Shown: one piece after another, positions 1 to 10,554 of the stretch
How the letters are laid out: each line of letters starts with the position of its first letter
Numbering within the stretch: the stretch's first letter is position 1
Assembly (NCBI RefSeq): GCF_003863355.1
Contig: NZ_QQWG01000002.1
Coordinates: 1-64,000, forward strand
DNA length: 64,000 bases
Direction of reading: 5' to 3'
From: Ancylomarina euxina
GTDB lineage: Bacteria; Bacteroidota; Bacteroidia; Bacteroidales; Marinifilaceae
Position numbers and translations under genes: made by a program
Notes under the pieces: model-generated
Database searches by the model: none
Seen by the model: only the letters and a program-made list of their open reading frames with translations
What the model was told of the DNA's origin: nothing

Positions 1-59
1 CTTAACTCAACAGCATTTAATTTAAACTCTCTACTAAATTTTCGTCTCTCTTTTTCCAT
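1..59 (-). CDS. IS3-family transposase OrfA, N-terminal fragment
   Basis: Nineteen codons are visible from an ATG at 59-57 before the window ends. They read MEKERRKFSREFKLNAVEL, the typical start of the helix-turn-helix OrfA proteins (HTH_Tnp_1) of IS3-family elements, which bind the IS ends and are fused to OrfB by programmed frameshifting. The first residues are basic, as in that family. The frame is open to the edge; whether the transposase is intact cannot be told. The pattern match is good but only 19 residues long. Confidence 0.65.
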   Translation of the reverse strand, partial: MEKERRKFSREFKLNAVEL

Positions 60-121
60 TTTCTAAGATATAAATTATTAAGATAATTATACCTTAACTC
101 ACTGTCCAAGTAAATGTAGCA
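1..121 (-). mobile_element. Left end of an IS3-family insertion sequence (IS150-like), cut by the window edge
   Basis: Read on the minus strand, this stretch starts with a terminus-like sequence (TGCTACATTTACTTGGACAG at about 121-102), runs through a short leader, and enters an open frame that looks like IS3-family OrfA. The terminal TG and the following TTGGACAGT-like stretch resemble IS150-group ends as I remember them. The rest of the element, including orfB and the other inverted repeat, lies outside the window, so the exact boundary and any target duplication cannot be confirmed. It abuts a group II intron tail at 122. Confidence 0.6.
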
Positions 122-182
122 ACTCCAAGAGTACGCACGGTGGTGTGAGAGGGCGGGGGAGTAATCCCCCTACCTACTCGAT
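122..182 (+). mobile_element. 3' end of a group II intron (domain V 3' half and domain VI), truncated
   Basis: GTACGCACGGTGGTGTGAGAG followed by a GGGGG/CCCCC hairpin (loop AGTAAT) and CTACTCGAT matches the conserved 3' terminus of bacterial group II introns: the 3' strand of domain V, a linker, domain VI with a bulged A seven bases from the end, and a terminal AT. The 5' strand of domain V, which should carry the catalytic AGC triad, is missing; IS-like sequence takes its place. The piece is therefore a dead remnant, probably broken by the IS insertion. No reverse transcriptase lies downstream. Confidence 0.6.
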
Positions 183-654
183 TTGAAAATTATGAAGTCT
201 GATTTGTAATTTTCCTGATCCATATTTGTTAACAATAAATATATTGTGAAATTTAGTTTAATTGTTTTAATGTATGGAAATGATGTTTTAGTCGTTTATT
301 TTTGTCATTTAATCATCATGGGTCAGGTGCTGATTTATAGAATTTACTGAAAATAAATTATTCATATCAGTTTTTGATATCAATAGATTTATGATCTTAT
401 TTAGTTGTTAGTTAATTGATTGAAATTTGGATTAAGGAGTACTTATGTTTGATTAATGGATTGTTTCTATTGATAAGTGGTGCATTTGTTTGGAAGATGA
501 TTGATTTGTTGCGTAAATTGGATTAGTGACGTTAGTGTAAGTATTGTGTCTGTTTATCACAATAATTAAGTTGTTGGTCGTGAATTTGATTTGAGATAGA
601 ACGCCAGCCAACAAACGTCGATGTTGATTAATTTGTGTAATCAAAATCGTTGTT
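183..654. other. Intergenic region upstream of the giant surface protein
   Basis: About 470 AT-rich bases between the intron scar and the first large gene. No convincing gene is present; a 63-codon minus-strand frame at 453-644 has low-complexity composition and no family resemblance. One promoter-like element is listed separately at 420-451, which would give a leader of about 200 bases. I see no riboswitch or strong hairpin. Confidence 0.6.
420..451 (+). promoter_or_regulatory. Possible Bacteroidota-type promoter for the giant surface protein
   Basis: TATGTTTG at 444-451 fits the TAnnTTTG -7 consensus, with a TTG at 420-422 spaced by 21 bases. Such matches arise by chance in AT-rich DNA, so the call is weak; it would give a long untranslated leader. 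Confidence 0.25.
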
Positions 655-3600
655 ATGACTTATTTTCCTTTTTTTACGATAAAAACAAAGGTTATTTTTA
701 AAATAGCCATCATCTTTTTTCTAGTTATTCTTTCTAATGCCGCAAAGGCTCAATTAGATCTAATCCACTATGTGCCACCTTTGTATGCAGGTACTACTCA
801 TGAGTATGATATTGAAGATCATTGGGTCGTTCTCACTACACCTTCAGAAATACCCATTGATGTTACGATTACGAAGGGTGATGGTACAATTTTTCAGGTT
901 GTAAATGGTGTTTCAAAAAATACACCTAAATCAGTGGCACTGGGAAGTGGCACCTTGGTTAATCCACCTCTTGGCGTTGTTAATTACACGAGTTTAAATA
1001 AAGTCATAAGTGACCAGGGACTAATTTTTACATCAACCGAGGCCTTCTATGTGAATATTAGACACAAGTCAGAGATTCATGGCTTGTTTTTGACTGCTAA
1101 AGGTCAAGCAGGTTTAGGTACGTCATTTCGTTCTGGACACTTATTTAGTGTAAGAGGAGAAAACGTATATGGTTGGGGAAAAGATGGGAATTATAGTATT
1201 GTAAATCATAGAAGCCATTTTATATCTGTAATGGCTACAGTTGATAACACTCAAGTAACTTTTTCGGATATTAAAGTCGGTAACCTAACATCAGATACAA
1301 AAAATGCCCTTCCTGTAACAGGTGACATTACGGTAAATCTTAATGCAGGTCAATCCTATGTTCTAGGAGCTGATCACAAGTTCTTAACCGCGGCAGATGT
1401 TAATCGTTTTAATGGAACTCATATTACTTCAGATAAACCTATTGCCGTTAACTCTGGTTCGTGGACAGGTGGAGCATCGCTTAACTCCTGGCAAGATATT
1501 GGTGTTGATCAAATAGTGCCAGAGGATTTGGTGGGTAGCAAATATATTCTGCTTAAAGGTAAAGGTAATAGCGAGACTGAGCGACCCATTGTTGTTGCAA
1601 CAAAGGATAATACAAATATTTTTGTCAACGGAAGTACTACAAAAATAAACCCAACGCCCTTAAATGCTGGTGATTATTATGCGATAGAAACGAGTTATTA
1701 CACTGTTGATGGAACCATGTTGATTACCTGTGATAATGATGTCTATCTATACCAAACCACCTCAGCTTCCGATAGGACAAGCGGGAGTATAGATTATGCC
1801 TATGCAACGGTTGGTATGAATTTTATTCCAGCAATTAGTTCTTTAGGATTTCGTCAGGTTGATATTCCTTTTGTAAACCAAGTGGGAACTGGTATAGTAG
1901 CTATATATGCACAAAAGGGAGCAAACGTTTTTGTTAACAAATCGACAACGCCTTTGAGTCAATCGTCTGCCAAGCCGATTACAGGTAATGATGAGTGGGT
2001 TGTATATAAATATTCAACTTCAGATGAGAATGTGTCTGTCATGTCGAATAAGGCTATTTATGTGGCTTTATCAGTAGAAGATAATGCAGTAGGTGCTGCA
2101 GGTTATTTTTCGGGTTTTACTAAAGCCATTTCACCCATTATACCTGAAACGGGGATTGGGTTCGATCATGATTTAGGATACCTCTGTGAGAGTTATAATG
2201 ATAAAATCGAACTTTCTGTTCAAAGTACACCCGAAGCTGACTTTTACGAGTGGTACAAGAATGTGATTACGCCAGAAAACTTACTGTTCAAAAACTCGAA
2301 TTTAATTGTTGATGCTCCCAATGAAGAGACCAAGTATATTATTAAGGCTTATTTTCGTGATCCTAATCTGGATATTATTTATAATGGGAATTTTGCGATT
2401 GGACGTGGTAGTTTTGATTCAGATTTCGATTTTATGTCTGTTGGTAATTTAAGTGATCCCGGCAAATCTGTTTTATGCTACAATCCCCAGGATATAAATA
2501 CACAGTTTCATAGTTTCAATGATAAAGATGGTGGTGGACTCATGTTGTTAACACATTCTTCAAGCTTTGGGACTAGTGATGTGATTTGGAAAAAAACAAT
2601 CACAGAGGATATTAAGGATCAGGGTTTTATTTTAAAATTATACGGAAGAATGGCGCAGGAAGGTTATTCTCAACTTCTTGATATATATGTGAATAATGAT
2701 AAAGTTTACGATAATTTCCTATTAGATGATATCAACACCTGGCAATCAGTAAAAGCTTTTTGGGCTTCAGGCGATGCTGAGAGTGCGAGTATCTCAATCG
2801 TTAATTCAAATCCAGCAGGGCAGGAAGGTCTATTTGCTATTGATAGTATCTCTTTTGTTTTAGCCGTTGAAGATCAGGCTGAATTCAATGCTTTAGTTGT
2901 TCCTAATTACAGTTATAAAGATTTTACTGAACCTCAACATTTTTGTGTTGGACAGTCAGGTCAGCTTGATATCTCAAATGGTGATGTGAGTTGGTACGAT
3001 TATCAGTGGGAAAAGAAAGAGGGAGAAAACTATGCGCCAATTACTGATCCTAGTATAACTGGATTGACGACGCACAAAATTGAGTTTTCTGAAGTTAAAG
3101 AAAGTCATGCAGGAACTTATAGGTGTGGTATTAGTTTTAAAGAAAGTTTTCAGCAGTGTGGTGTAACTTCGGGAACAGCTTCGGTTGAAGTTGAGCTAGT
3201 TGCTGATAAAATGGCTACAGTCTTGATTAATGTAGATAACACGAAATTGTGTGAAGGTGATTTAGAGAGCTTGCAAGCGGTTGTCACTGGGACCTATTCT
3301 GATGTCAAGTGGTTTGTGAATGATGATCAGAAATATGTAGGAAAAGATTATTTATTTGACTTTCCTGCAGGAGAATATACCGTTCGATGTGAGGTTGGAA
3401 ATGCATGTAGTACGCCATCAGATAGTAGAGACTTGTCTGTTTATGGTCGTCCGATATTGATTGATTTGCAACTTCCAACGGATTTATGCGATAAAGCTTC
3501 TTCAGATCTGACAGCTGTAGTGAATTCAGTCCCAGCAGGGGCCAGCTTAAGCTATAAATGGTATAGAGCTGAGACTTTACTTGCCACAACAAGTGAATCA

Positions 3601-6600
3601 AGCTATTCGGTTTTGGCTGATATGACTGATCCTTATTATAAAGTTGCCGTATCTGCAGTTTATAATGTTGGTTTGGCCGATGAGCATACTTGCGTTGGAA
3701 ACCAATTGGTGAAAAATATTGGTCCTGATGATATTATTCCACAGGTTGATTTAACAGCTTTGGCTGATGTGACTTTGTGTGAAGGTGATTTGTATACCTA
3801 TAAAGCAGAATTAGCGAATTCGGGTGATTACTATACTTACGATTGGGAAATTCCATTTGTAACAAGTGCTGATAAAACAGGTTCAGACTTTGTTCTGGGT
3901 TCAGTCAAAAGTGCAATGGCGGGGAATTATAAAGTAAGGGTTTCAAATCGCTGCGGTAGCCAAAGTTCAATGAGTATCTTATCCGTTAGTCCTAAATTAC
4001 TTGTTGATGAAATAAAAATTGATAAAACAGGACCTTATTGCTTGAATGAAACGATAAAGTTCACCATAACAGATAATGGTGAAGCGAGTCTTTATTTTGC
4101 AGAGAATTTAACGACGGGAGAAATTATTAATCCAATCAGTAATCCTTTCAATTTAGTGGTTACCGATTTGAAACAAGGTCGTTGGAGAATTACGGCTGAA
4201 GCGACCTGTGGTACACGTGTTGATCAAGAATTTGATGTTTACTTATTGGAGAATTTTACTAATCCTACGATGGCTGATATTTCAACTTGTATAGGAGAGA
4301 ATATTCAGTTTGAAGTACACATACAAGATATTCCAACGAGTTCCAGTTTGACTTATGAATGGACAGATCCATCAGGAAATCTGATCGTAAACAGTCAATC
4401 AAGTCTTGTCATTAATAATGTTCAATTAGCAAACCTGGGAACTTACTCGTGTAAAGTGACTAATAGATGTGGCTATTCAAAAACCGTAAATGCGAATATA
4501 TCTGCCGATGAGGTGAATACTTCTCAAACTGCTGAAGCTGTTGAATTGTGTGAAGGCACTCCTAACTACCGTTTGGATATCGCCTATGAAGGTAATCCAA
4601 CTTTCTCATGGTATTTTAATGACCCAAGTTCTGCAGTAATTGGGACAGATAGCTTTTATGAAATAGCAGAAGTGAAAGTTGAACATTCTGGAGTTTACTA
4701 CTGTCAAATTACTCTTTCGTGTGGTGATATTATTACTTACCAGAGGGAGTTGGTCGTGAATGAGAATATAAGTGTTGTTGAAGTTAGTCCAGCTACAATA
4801 AATATTTGTGAAGGAGAACAGGCTGAATTGAAGATAAGTAAAGCAGGACAGGTTAATCAGATCGAGTGGTTTGATCCTTCAGGAAGTGTCATCGCATCTG
4901 CTATGGGGAAAACAAATATTCAAACTGGCGTTCATAACAGTGCAGGTCGTTTTATTTATAAGTATAAACTGAGTGGAGATTGTAATACGATAGAAGGTGA
5001 TTTTGAGCTTCTTGTTCATGACAGACCAAGTTTAGCACCAATTGCTGATATTAACGCTTGTGAAGGTGATGTTGATTTGAATATGCTTATTACTGGCAGT
5101 GATTATTCAACCGCAAGTTGGTGGAATGCAGATGAAAGTATCAAATTAAATGATGGTCTTTCTCATACACTTGTTAATGCAAAATATCCTACGGCTTTTG
5201 GGAATTATATTGCTAAGGTCAATACATTGTATTGTGGTGATGTAAAAGCGACAGCTCAAGTGAGTATTTATGAACCGATTTCTATTATGTCAAGTTCGAA
5301 TGTGAGTCCTACGCCTTGTGTGGGAGAGCCATTACGTCTTGTTGTAAATGGTAGCGGTGCTGGATTAATATATAATTGGTATAAGAATGATGCTCCAGCG
5401 GTGAGTTTATCATCAAATTCTACTCTTGATCTTGGAATGGCTGATCTGACTGATGAGGGGATTTATCGTTGTGAATTGATATCAGCAAATGCTTGCGGGA
5501 ATAAGTTTCTTGAATTTAGTGTTGATGTGCGTGAACATGCAAGTATTACGATTCAGCCAAGCGATGTTTCTTTATGTGAGGGAACAGGTCCAGCTAACTT
5601 TTCTGTTAGTGCTATTGGAGAAGGAAGTCTAATTTATCAATGGTTTGATAAGAATAATATTGCTATGATAGGTGAGACGTCTTCAAATCTTCAAATTGTT
5701 GATCTTTTAGCGAGTAATGGACAAAGTTATTATTGTGAGGTAAGCGGTGATTTTTGTGATGCAGCTGTTTCATCAAAGGCTAGCTTAGAAACAAAAAGGA
5801 ATGTGAATATTACTGAGCATCCTGCAGATGTTAAGATTGCTGAAGGTGGAGTTGCCATCTTTACTGTTAAGGCAGACGGAACGGAACCGATAGCTTATCA
5901 ATGGTACTGCGATCCGACAGGGATAATGATAGGAGAAACGACATATACACTAACTATTAACCCTGCAACAATAGATTTGAATGCTTACGAATATTATTGT
6001 ATTGTTAGTAATGCATGTTCTAGCGAAACGAGTAATAAAGCAAAGTTATTAATCGATGCTAGTGTTAAAATTACTAGTCAACCACAAAACACAGTGGTTT
6101 GCGAAGGTGATACGTTTGAATTTGTAATGGAGCACAAATCATTAAGTGCTGGCAAAACTTGCTATTGGGAATATAGCGATGGTGGGGCATTTATGGCCAT
6201 TACTAGTTTGGCTAATCATACGATTATTTCGGAATCAAACAAAAATACATTGCGTATCAGTAATGCAGATATTTCTTTAAATACATATTCGTTCAAAGCG
6301 ACAGTTGAAGGTTTATCAAATGATGAATCAGATGAGGTGAGTGTTAAAGTTTATCAGCCCATAACATTTGATGCTATAGATGATTTTGAAATTTGTAAAG
6401 ATGCAGGGATTAATTTTGATTTGAAGAACTTGAATGGTACGACTCCATATTCTTTTGAATGGAAGGAAAATGCACGTTCGTGGACAAATTCCTCGCTTAA
6501 TTTAAGTGGAACAGATGCTCTTGATGGGAATTATTCAGTTGAAGTTAGCAATGGTGTTTGCCCATCTCATAAAGAAGAATTTAAACTATCACATTTCGAT

Positions 6601-9600
6601 GAGTTGATTATTAATGATATAACGGGTTCTGATCAACTGTGTCAGAATACTTCAGAAAATTTAGTGGTTGTGGTTAGTAAAGATGATGCATTGGTGGTCA
6701 AATATCAATGGTTCAAAAATGAGGGTGCTACAGTTTTGAGTAGTACTAGTACATACACTGTCGCTGGTCTTGATAAGTCTAGTGGAGGATTATATAAGGT
6801 CGAGGTTAGCGACGGTTGTATGACTAAAGTTAAAACGAAATTTATTTCAGTAGTTGATGAGGTTGTTGCTACAACAAGTTGGGATGCAGAAAAGAATCTG
6901 TGTGTTGGCGATGAGTTTTTATTAGATGCCCAAGTGAGTGGTGATAACCCAACTTATATTTGGACAGCACCTAATGGAAGAATCATTGGTAATGTTGCAA
7001 ACTTGAAAATAGATGCTGTTATAGAGGCTGATTCTGGAATTTATAAATGTGAGGTAAGCGGAACTTGTAATGGATCAGGGAATGAAATTTTTACAACTGA
7101 ATTGATAGTTAATACCGTTCCTTATATTACAGCAGGTTTGGATGGTTTAAGTCCTATTTGTGAAGGTGAAGATTTAAGCTTAGGCCCAATTGATTTTGCT
7201 GGTAAGGATGTTACAATTAATTGGATCTTGAGTGATGGTAGCCTTTCATCTTCTCATACTTATAATTTAGATTTAGACAAGGCTGAGATTAGTGACGAAG
7301 GAAATTATCGTGTAGAAGTGAGTAATGCTTGCGGGGATGATTTTAGTCTAGGCTTTCAAAAAGTCATTGCTCTACCAACTTTAGCTGCTATTCCAAGTAA
7401 GGAAGCTTGCCAAGGTGAAGATGTGGTGATAAGAGCAGAAGCAACAGGAGATAATCTGACCTACAAATGGTTTGTTGATGGAATTGAAAATTTGACTTAT
7501 TCAGGAAAATCAGAATTTATAATAGAAAATGTACAAGCTGCTGATGTTAATGCTTTCCGTATTTATGATCTTGAGTGTCGTGTTAGTAATCTTGACGCTT
7601 GTGGGCTTGAGCTAATTGAAAATGCTCAAGTGATAGTACATCCCAATACAATTCTCCAATCTTCATTAAAAAGTGAGGTGGTATATGTTGGTAGTGATTA
7701 TGAGTTTGTTTTGGATGTTACGGGTAGCAATCTAAGTTATGAATGGCATTACACAAATATTGATGGTGTTGATAGTAAACTAGGAGAAACAAGTTCAAAA
7801 CTTGACTTGCAGAATATAAGCTTGGCAAATTCAGGAGAATATTCGTGTTATATCAGTGGTTCCTGCGGGAAACGATTTACTTCTGGATTCTTGACAGTAA
7901 AAGATCCACTAAAGATTATAGATGGCCTAAATAAACTGGCTGATATAGAAAAGTGTTTGGGTGATCCTTTAAGTTTAAATATTGAGGTAAAAGGAGAGGT
8001 TTATAATATTAACTGGTTTAAAGATGGTCTTAATTTGAATCATCATAGTTTGAGCTATTTTATACCTGAGCTTAATTATGCTGATTCTGGAGAATACCGT
8101 TGTGAAATAAATGGTGAAGGTGCCAGTTTGATTGAAACTGTAAATCTGATTGTGTATAGACAAACTGTATTAAACTCGAATCTGAAAGATAAAAAGTTAT
8201 GTGAAAATGAGAATCTTCTATGGGTAGCTGATGTAGATGGTTCAAGCCTAATCTACGATTGGCAATATAAGGGGAATAGTATCTCTGGTGAGGCGTCGTT
8301 AAATATCTTGAATTTAGTGATGGATCAAGCAGGTGAATACCGTGTAGATATTTCAGGCAAATGTGGTGATGTAAGTAGTAAAGCACAACTAGACATCCAG
8401 AAACTGCCATATTATATAAGCCATACTGAAGGTGTTGAAGTTTGTGAAAAAACGGATGAAGTTAGTTTCCGTGTGAATTATGGAGGTGATAAATTAAGTT
8501 ACCAGTGGCGTAAAAACGGGATTGATATCGAAGGTGCAACGAGTTCTGTATTAACTGTCCAAAATATTTTTCAGGCAGACGCCGGCATTTACTCTTGTGC
8601 TATTAATTCATCATGTAGTATAGAAATTACTAGTCCTGACATAATTTTATCAGTTATCCCAAGCTTACAGGTTTTAAGTGAAAGTGGTGATCTTGAGATT
8701 TGTGATGGAGAAGCTGCCGAGTTTTCAGTAGAGGCAGAAGGACGTGATATCCTTTATCAGTGGCAATTTAATGGAGAAAATATAATTGGTGCGAATAATT
8801 CGAGTTATCAAATCGATAGAAGTAACCTATCAAACAGAGGTTATTATACTTGTGAACTTTCTGATAAATGTATCTCGAAACGGTATTCAGACTCTAAACG
8901 CTTAGATGTGAATGCTCTTCCAAATACTCAGATATATGGTCGAATGGAACTTTGTGTTTTGGAGGATAGAGTAGCATATACTACTTCGATTCAGCCTAAT
9001 ATTAATTATTTATGGCAGGTTGAAGGAGGCGAATTCACGAGCGTAAATGAAGGTGCAAAGACTAAAATTACTTGGGGAGAACTCGAAAATGGGAATATAA
9101 GTATAAGAATTGTTGATGAAGAAACAGGTTGTTATGCTCAAATCGATTCTGTGGTTACACTTCATTCTTTGCCAGAAGTTAATTTATCAGCACTGGATTC
9201 TCACGGTTTGTGTGAGTCTGAATTCCAATTAAAAGGCGGATTTCCTGAAGGAGGTATTTATTGGGTAAATGGTGTGCGAGAAAGATCTTTTAATCCCAAT
9301 AAAGGACATGGTGAATACCCAATACGTTATTCGTATACTGACGAGAACGGTTGCTCAAATACAACGGTAGAGAAGATAATGAAAATAGATTCATTGCCAG
9401 TCGTTAAGGCTATTGAAGATGTTAATGTTGGGGCATGTAAAAGCAAACAATTGTGGGCTGAAACTGAAATGAATAATATAAAATGGTCTCCGAGTCGCTA
9501 TTTGGATGACCCAAATTCAAAGACACCCGTATTTACATCGGGTGAATCTGAAAGATATGTGGCTTTTGTAGTTGATAAGCATGGTTGTTTAGGAACTGAT

Positions 9601-10554
9601 ATTGTGAATGTCAATGTGGCTCCACTTCCTGTAATTACAACAATAAATGATACGATTATAGGTCAGTGTAAACCGTTGGTTTTAGCGACAGATATTGTTG
9701 GTGAGATTTCCGAAATTAATTGGCTTTCTGATAAGGATCAGTTCAGTAAATCAACTGTTCGTGATCCTCAATTAGAGAATTTGTCTGTTGGTATTCATAA
9801 TTTTACAATCAATGTTAGTGATAGGCATGGTTGTGTTGCAACAGGCTCTGTAAAGGTTGATGTTAGAGCGAATCCGGAAATAGGCGAATCGAAATTCCTA
9901 TGCGAAGGTGAAAGTTTTGAAATTGATACTCGCAACATGGAAAATGCTGTGTGGAATGATGGTTACAGTGCATGGGATAGAACAATTGATCAACCTGGAG
10001 ATTATTCCTTAAGTGTTAGTAACGAATTTGGCTGTGTGGAAACGCAAGTGATTAAAATGAACCCAACACCACTTATTAATCTAAGAGATACGCTTATTTT
10101 TGAAGGGGAATCTGTAGTCCTAAAACCAAATTTAAATGAAGATTATGGCCCATATATTTACGATTGGGAAACGGGTGATGTAACTACAGAGTTGGAAGTG
10201 TTCGAATCGAATACATATCGATTGTCAGTTGAAGATGGAAATGGCTGTGTTGCTAAAGATTCTGCTATCGTCGTTGTAAAACCTATTGGAATAGAATCAC
10301 CTAATGCATTTACACCTGGATCGGTAAATGAGAATGATCGTTTTTACTTGAAGAAGATCAATATTGAGGAAACTTTTGAACTCTATATTTATAATCGATG
10401 GGGAGAACTCATGCATAGAACATCAGAAGCAGGATATAGTGGTGGATGGGATGGAACATATCGTGGTGAAAAATGTCCAACAGGTGTCTATGTTTGGATT
10501 TTAATTCTAAATGGTGAAGCTACTGAAAAGGGGCATATGGTCTTAGTTCGATAA
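655..10554 (+). CDS. Giant T9SS-secreted surface protein with IgGFc-binding-like head and about 25 Ig-like repeats
   Basis: This 3299-residue protein begins with a signal peptide (hydrophobic core about residues 12-28, cleavage near AAKA/QLD). Residues about 40-500 resemble the IgGFc-binding-protein N-terminal domain found in Bacteroidota surface proteins (motifs such as ITSDKPIAVNSG). A jelly-roll-like stretch (about 575-735) follows. From about residue 760, some 25 units of 80-95 residues recur, each opening with a Cys motif (LCEGD, ICEGE, VCEGD) and closing around Y-C, as in Ig-like folds; the last ones (about 2760-3200) are more PKD-like. Residues about 3215-3299 form a gliding-motility-associated C-terminal domain (PNAFTP, YNRWGE, GWDG, PTGVYVW), the T9SS sorting signal. 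It is followed by a PorP/SprF gene, its likely secretion partner. It is probably an adhesin or matrix protein; the ligand is unknown. Confidence 0.88.
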   Translation: MTYFPFFTIKTKVIFKIAIIFFLVILSNAAKAQLDLIHYVPPLYAGTTHEYDIEDHWVVLTTPSEIPIDVTITKGDGTIFQVVNGVSKNTPKSVALGSGTLVNPPLGVVNYTSLNKVISDQGLIFTSTEAFYVNIRHKSEIHGLFLTAKGQAGLGTSFRSGHLFSVRGENVYGWGKDGNYSIVNHRSHFISVMATVDNTQVTFSDIKVGNLTSDTKNALPVTGDITVNLNAGQSYVLGADHKFLTAADVNRFNGTHITSDKPIAVNSGSWTGGASLNSWQDIGVDQIVPEDLVGSKYILLKGKGNSETERPIVVATKDNTNIFVNGSTTKINPTPLNAGDYYAIETSYYTVDGTMLITCDNDVYLYQTTSASDRTSGSIDYAYATVGMNFIPAISSLGFRQVDIPFVNQVGTGIVAIYAQKGANVFVNKSTTPLSQSSAKPITGNDEWVVYKYSTSDENVSVMSNKAIYVALSVEDNAVGAAGYFSGFTKAISPIIPETGIGFDHDLGYLCESYNDKIELSVQSTPEADFYEWYKNVITPENLLFKNSNLIVDAPNEETKYIIKAYFRDPNLDIIYNGNFAIGRGSFDSDFDFMSVGNLSDPGKSVLCYNPQDINTQFHSFNDKDGGGLMLLTHSSSFGTSDVIWKKTITEDIKDQGFILKLYGRMAQEGYSQLLDIYVNNDKVYDNFLLDDINTWQSVKAFWASGDAESASISIVNSNPAGQEGLFAIDSISFVLAVEDQAEFNALVVPNYSYKDFTEPQHFCVGQSGQLDISNGDVSWYDYQWEKKEGENYAPITDPSITGLTTHKIEFSEVKESHAGTYRCGISFKESFQQCGVTSGTASVEVELVADKMATVLINVDNTKLCEGDLESLQAVVTGTYSDVKWFVNDDQKYVGKDYLFDFPAGEYTVRCEVGNACSTPSDSRDLSVYGRPILIDLQLPTDLCDKASSDLTAVVNSVPAGASLSYKWYRAETLLATTSESSYSVLADMTDPYYKVAVSAVYNVGLADEHTCVGNQLVKNIGPDDIIPQVDLTALADVTLCEGDLYTYKAELANSGDYYTYDWEIPFVTSADKTGSDFVLGSVKSAMAGNYKVRVSNRCGSQSSMSILSVSPKLLVDEIKIDKTGPYCLNETIKFTITDNGEASLYFAENLTTGEIINPISNPFNLVVTDLKQGRWRITAEATCGTRVDQEFDVYLLENFTNPTMADISTCIGENIQFEVHIQDIPTSSSLTYEWTDPSGNLIVNSQSSLVINNVQLANLGTYSCKVTNRCGYSKTVNANISADEVNTSQTAEAVELCEGTPNYRLDIAYEGNPTFSWYFNDPSSAVIGTDSFYEIAEVKVEHSGVYYCQITLSCGDIITYQRELVVNENISVVEVSPATINICEGEQAELKISKAGQVNQIEWFDPSGSVIASAMGKTNIQTGVHNSAGRFIYKYKLSGDCNTIEGDFELLVHDRPSLAPIADINACEGDVDLNMLITGSDYSTASWWNADESIKLNDGLSHTLVNAKYPTAFGNYIAKVNTLYCGDVKATAQVSIYEPISIMSSSNVSPTPCVGEPLRLVVNGSGAGLIYNWYKNDAPAVSLSSNSTLDLGMADLTDEGIYRCELISANACGNKFLEFSVDVREHASITIQPSDVSLCEGTGPANFSVSAIGEGSLIYQWFDKNNIAMIGETSSNLQIVDLLASNGQSYYCEVSGDFCDAAVSSKASLETKRNVNITEHPADVKIAEGGVAIFTVKADGTEPIAYQWYCDPTGIMIGETTYTLTINPATIDLNAYEYYCIVSNACSSETSNKAKLLIDASVKITSQPQNTVVCEGDTFEFVMEHKSLSAGKTCYWEYSDGGAFMAITSLANHTIISESNKNTLRISNADISLNTYSFKATVEGLSNDESDEVSVKVYQPITFDAIDDFEICKDAGINFDLKNLNGTTPYSFEWKENARSWTNSSLNLSGTDALDGNYSVEVSNGVCPSHKEEFKLSHFDELIINDITGSDQLCQNTSENLVVVVSKDDALVVKYQWFKNEGATVLSSTSTYTVAGLDKSSGGLYKVEVSDGCMTKVKTKFISVVDEVVATTSWDAEKNLCVGDEFLLDAQVSGDNPTYIWTAPNGRIIGNVANLKIDAVIEADSGIYKCEVSGTCNGSGNEIFTTELIVNTVPYITAGLDGLSPICEGEDLSLGPIDFAGKDVTINWILSDGSLSSSHTYNLDLDKAEISDEGNYRVEVSNACGDDFSLGFQKVIALPTLAAIPSKEACQGEDVVIRAEATGDNLTYKWFVDGIENLTYSGKSEFIIENVQAADVNAFRIYDLECRVSNLDACGLELIENAQVIVHPNTILQSSLKSEVVYVGSDYEFVLDVTGSNLSYEWHYTNIDGVDSKLGETSSKLDLQNISLANSGEYSCYISGSCGKRFTSGFLTVKDPLKIIDGLNKLADIEKCLGDPLSLNIEVKGEVYNINWFKDGLNLNHHSLSYFIPELNYADSGEYRCEINGEGASLIETVNLIVYRQTVLNSNLKDKKLCENENLLWVADVDGSSLIYDWQYKGNSISGEASLNILNLVMDQAGEYRVDISGKCGDVSSKAQLDIQKLPYYISHTEGVEVCEKTDEVSFRVNYGGDKLSYQWRKNGIDIEGATSSVLTVQNIFQADAGIYSCAINSSCSIEITSPDIILSVIPSLQVLSESGDLEICDGEAAEFSVEAEGRDILYQWQFNGENIIGANNSSYQIDRSNLSNRGYYTCELSDKCISKRYSDSKRLDVNALPNTQIYGRMELCVLEDRVAYTTSIQPNINYLWQVEGGEFTSVNEGAKTKITWGELENGNISIRIVDEETGCYAQIDSVVTLHSLPEVNLSALDSHGLCESEFQLKGGFPEGGIYWVNGVRERSFNPNKGHGEYPIRYSYTDENGCSNTTVEKIMKIDSLPVVKAIEDVNVGACKSKQLWAETEMNNIKWSPSRYLDDPNSKTPVFTSGESERYVAFVVDKHGCLGTDIVNVNVAPLPVITTINDTIIGQCKPLVLATDIVGEISEINWLSDKDQFSKSTVRDPQLENLSVGIHNFTINVSDRHGCVATGSVKVDVRANPEIGESKFLCEGESFEIDTRNMENAVWNDGYSAWDRTIDQPGDYSLSVSNEFGCVETQVIKMNPTPLINLRDTLIFEGESVVLKPNLNEDYGPYIYDWETGDVTTELEVFESNTYRLSVEDGNGCVAKDSAIVVVKPIGIESPNAFTPGSVNENDRFYLKKINIEETFELYIYNRWGELMHRTSEAGYSGGWDGTYRGEKCPTGVYVWILILNGEATEKGHMVLVR

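Noticed and set aside
453-644. 63-codon minus-strand frame upstream of the giant gene
   Set aside because: Composition rich in Asn, Ile and Thr, no family resemblance, and it covers the probable promoter and leader of the plus-strand gene.
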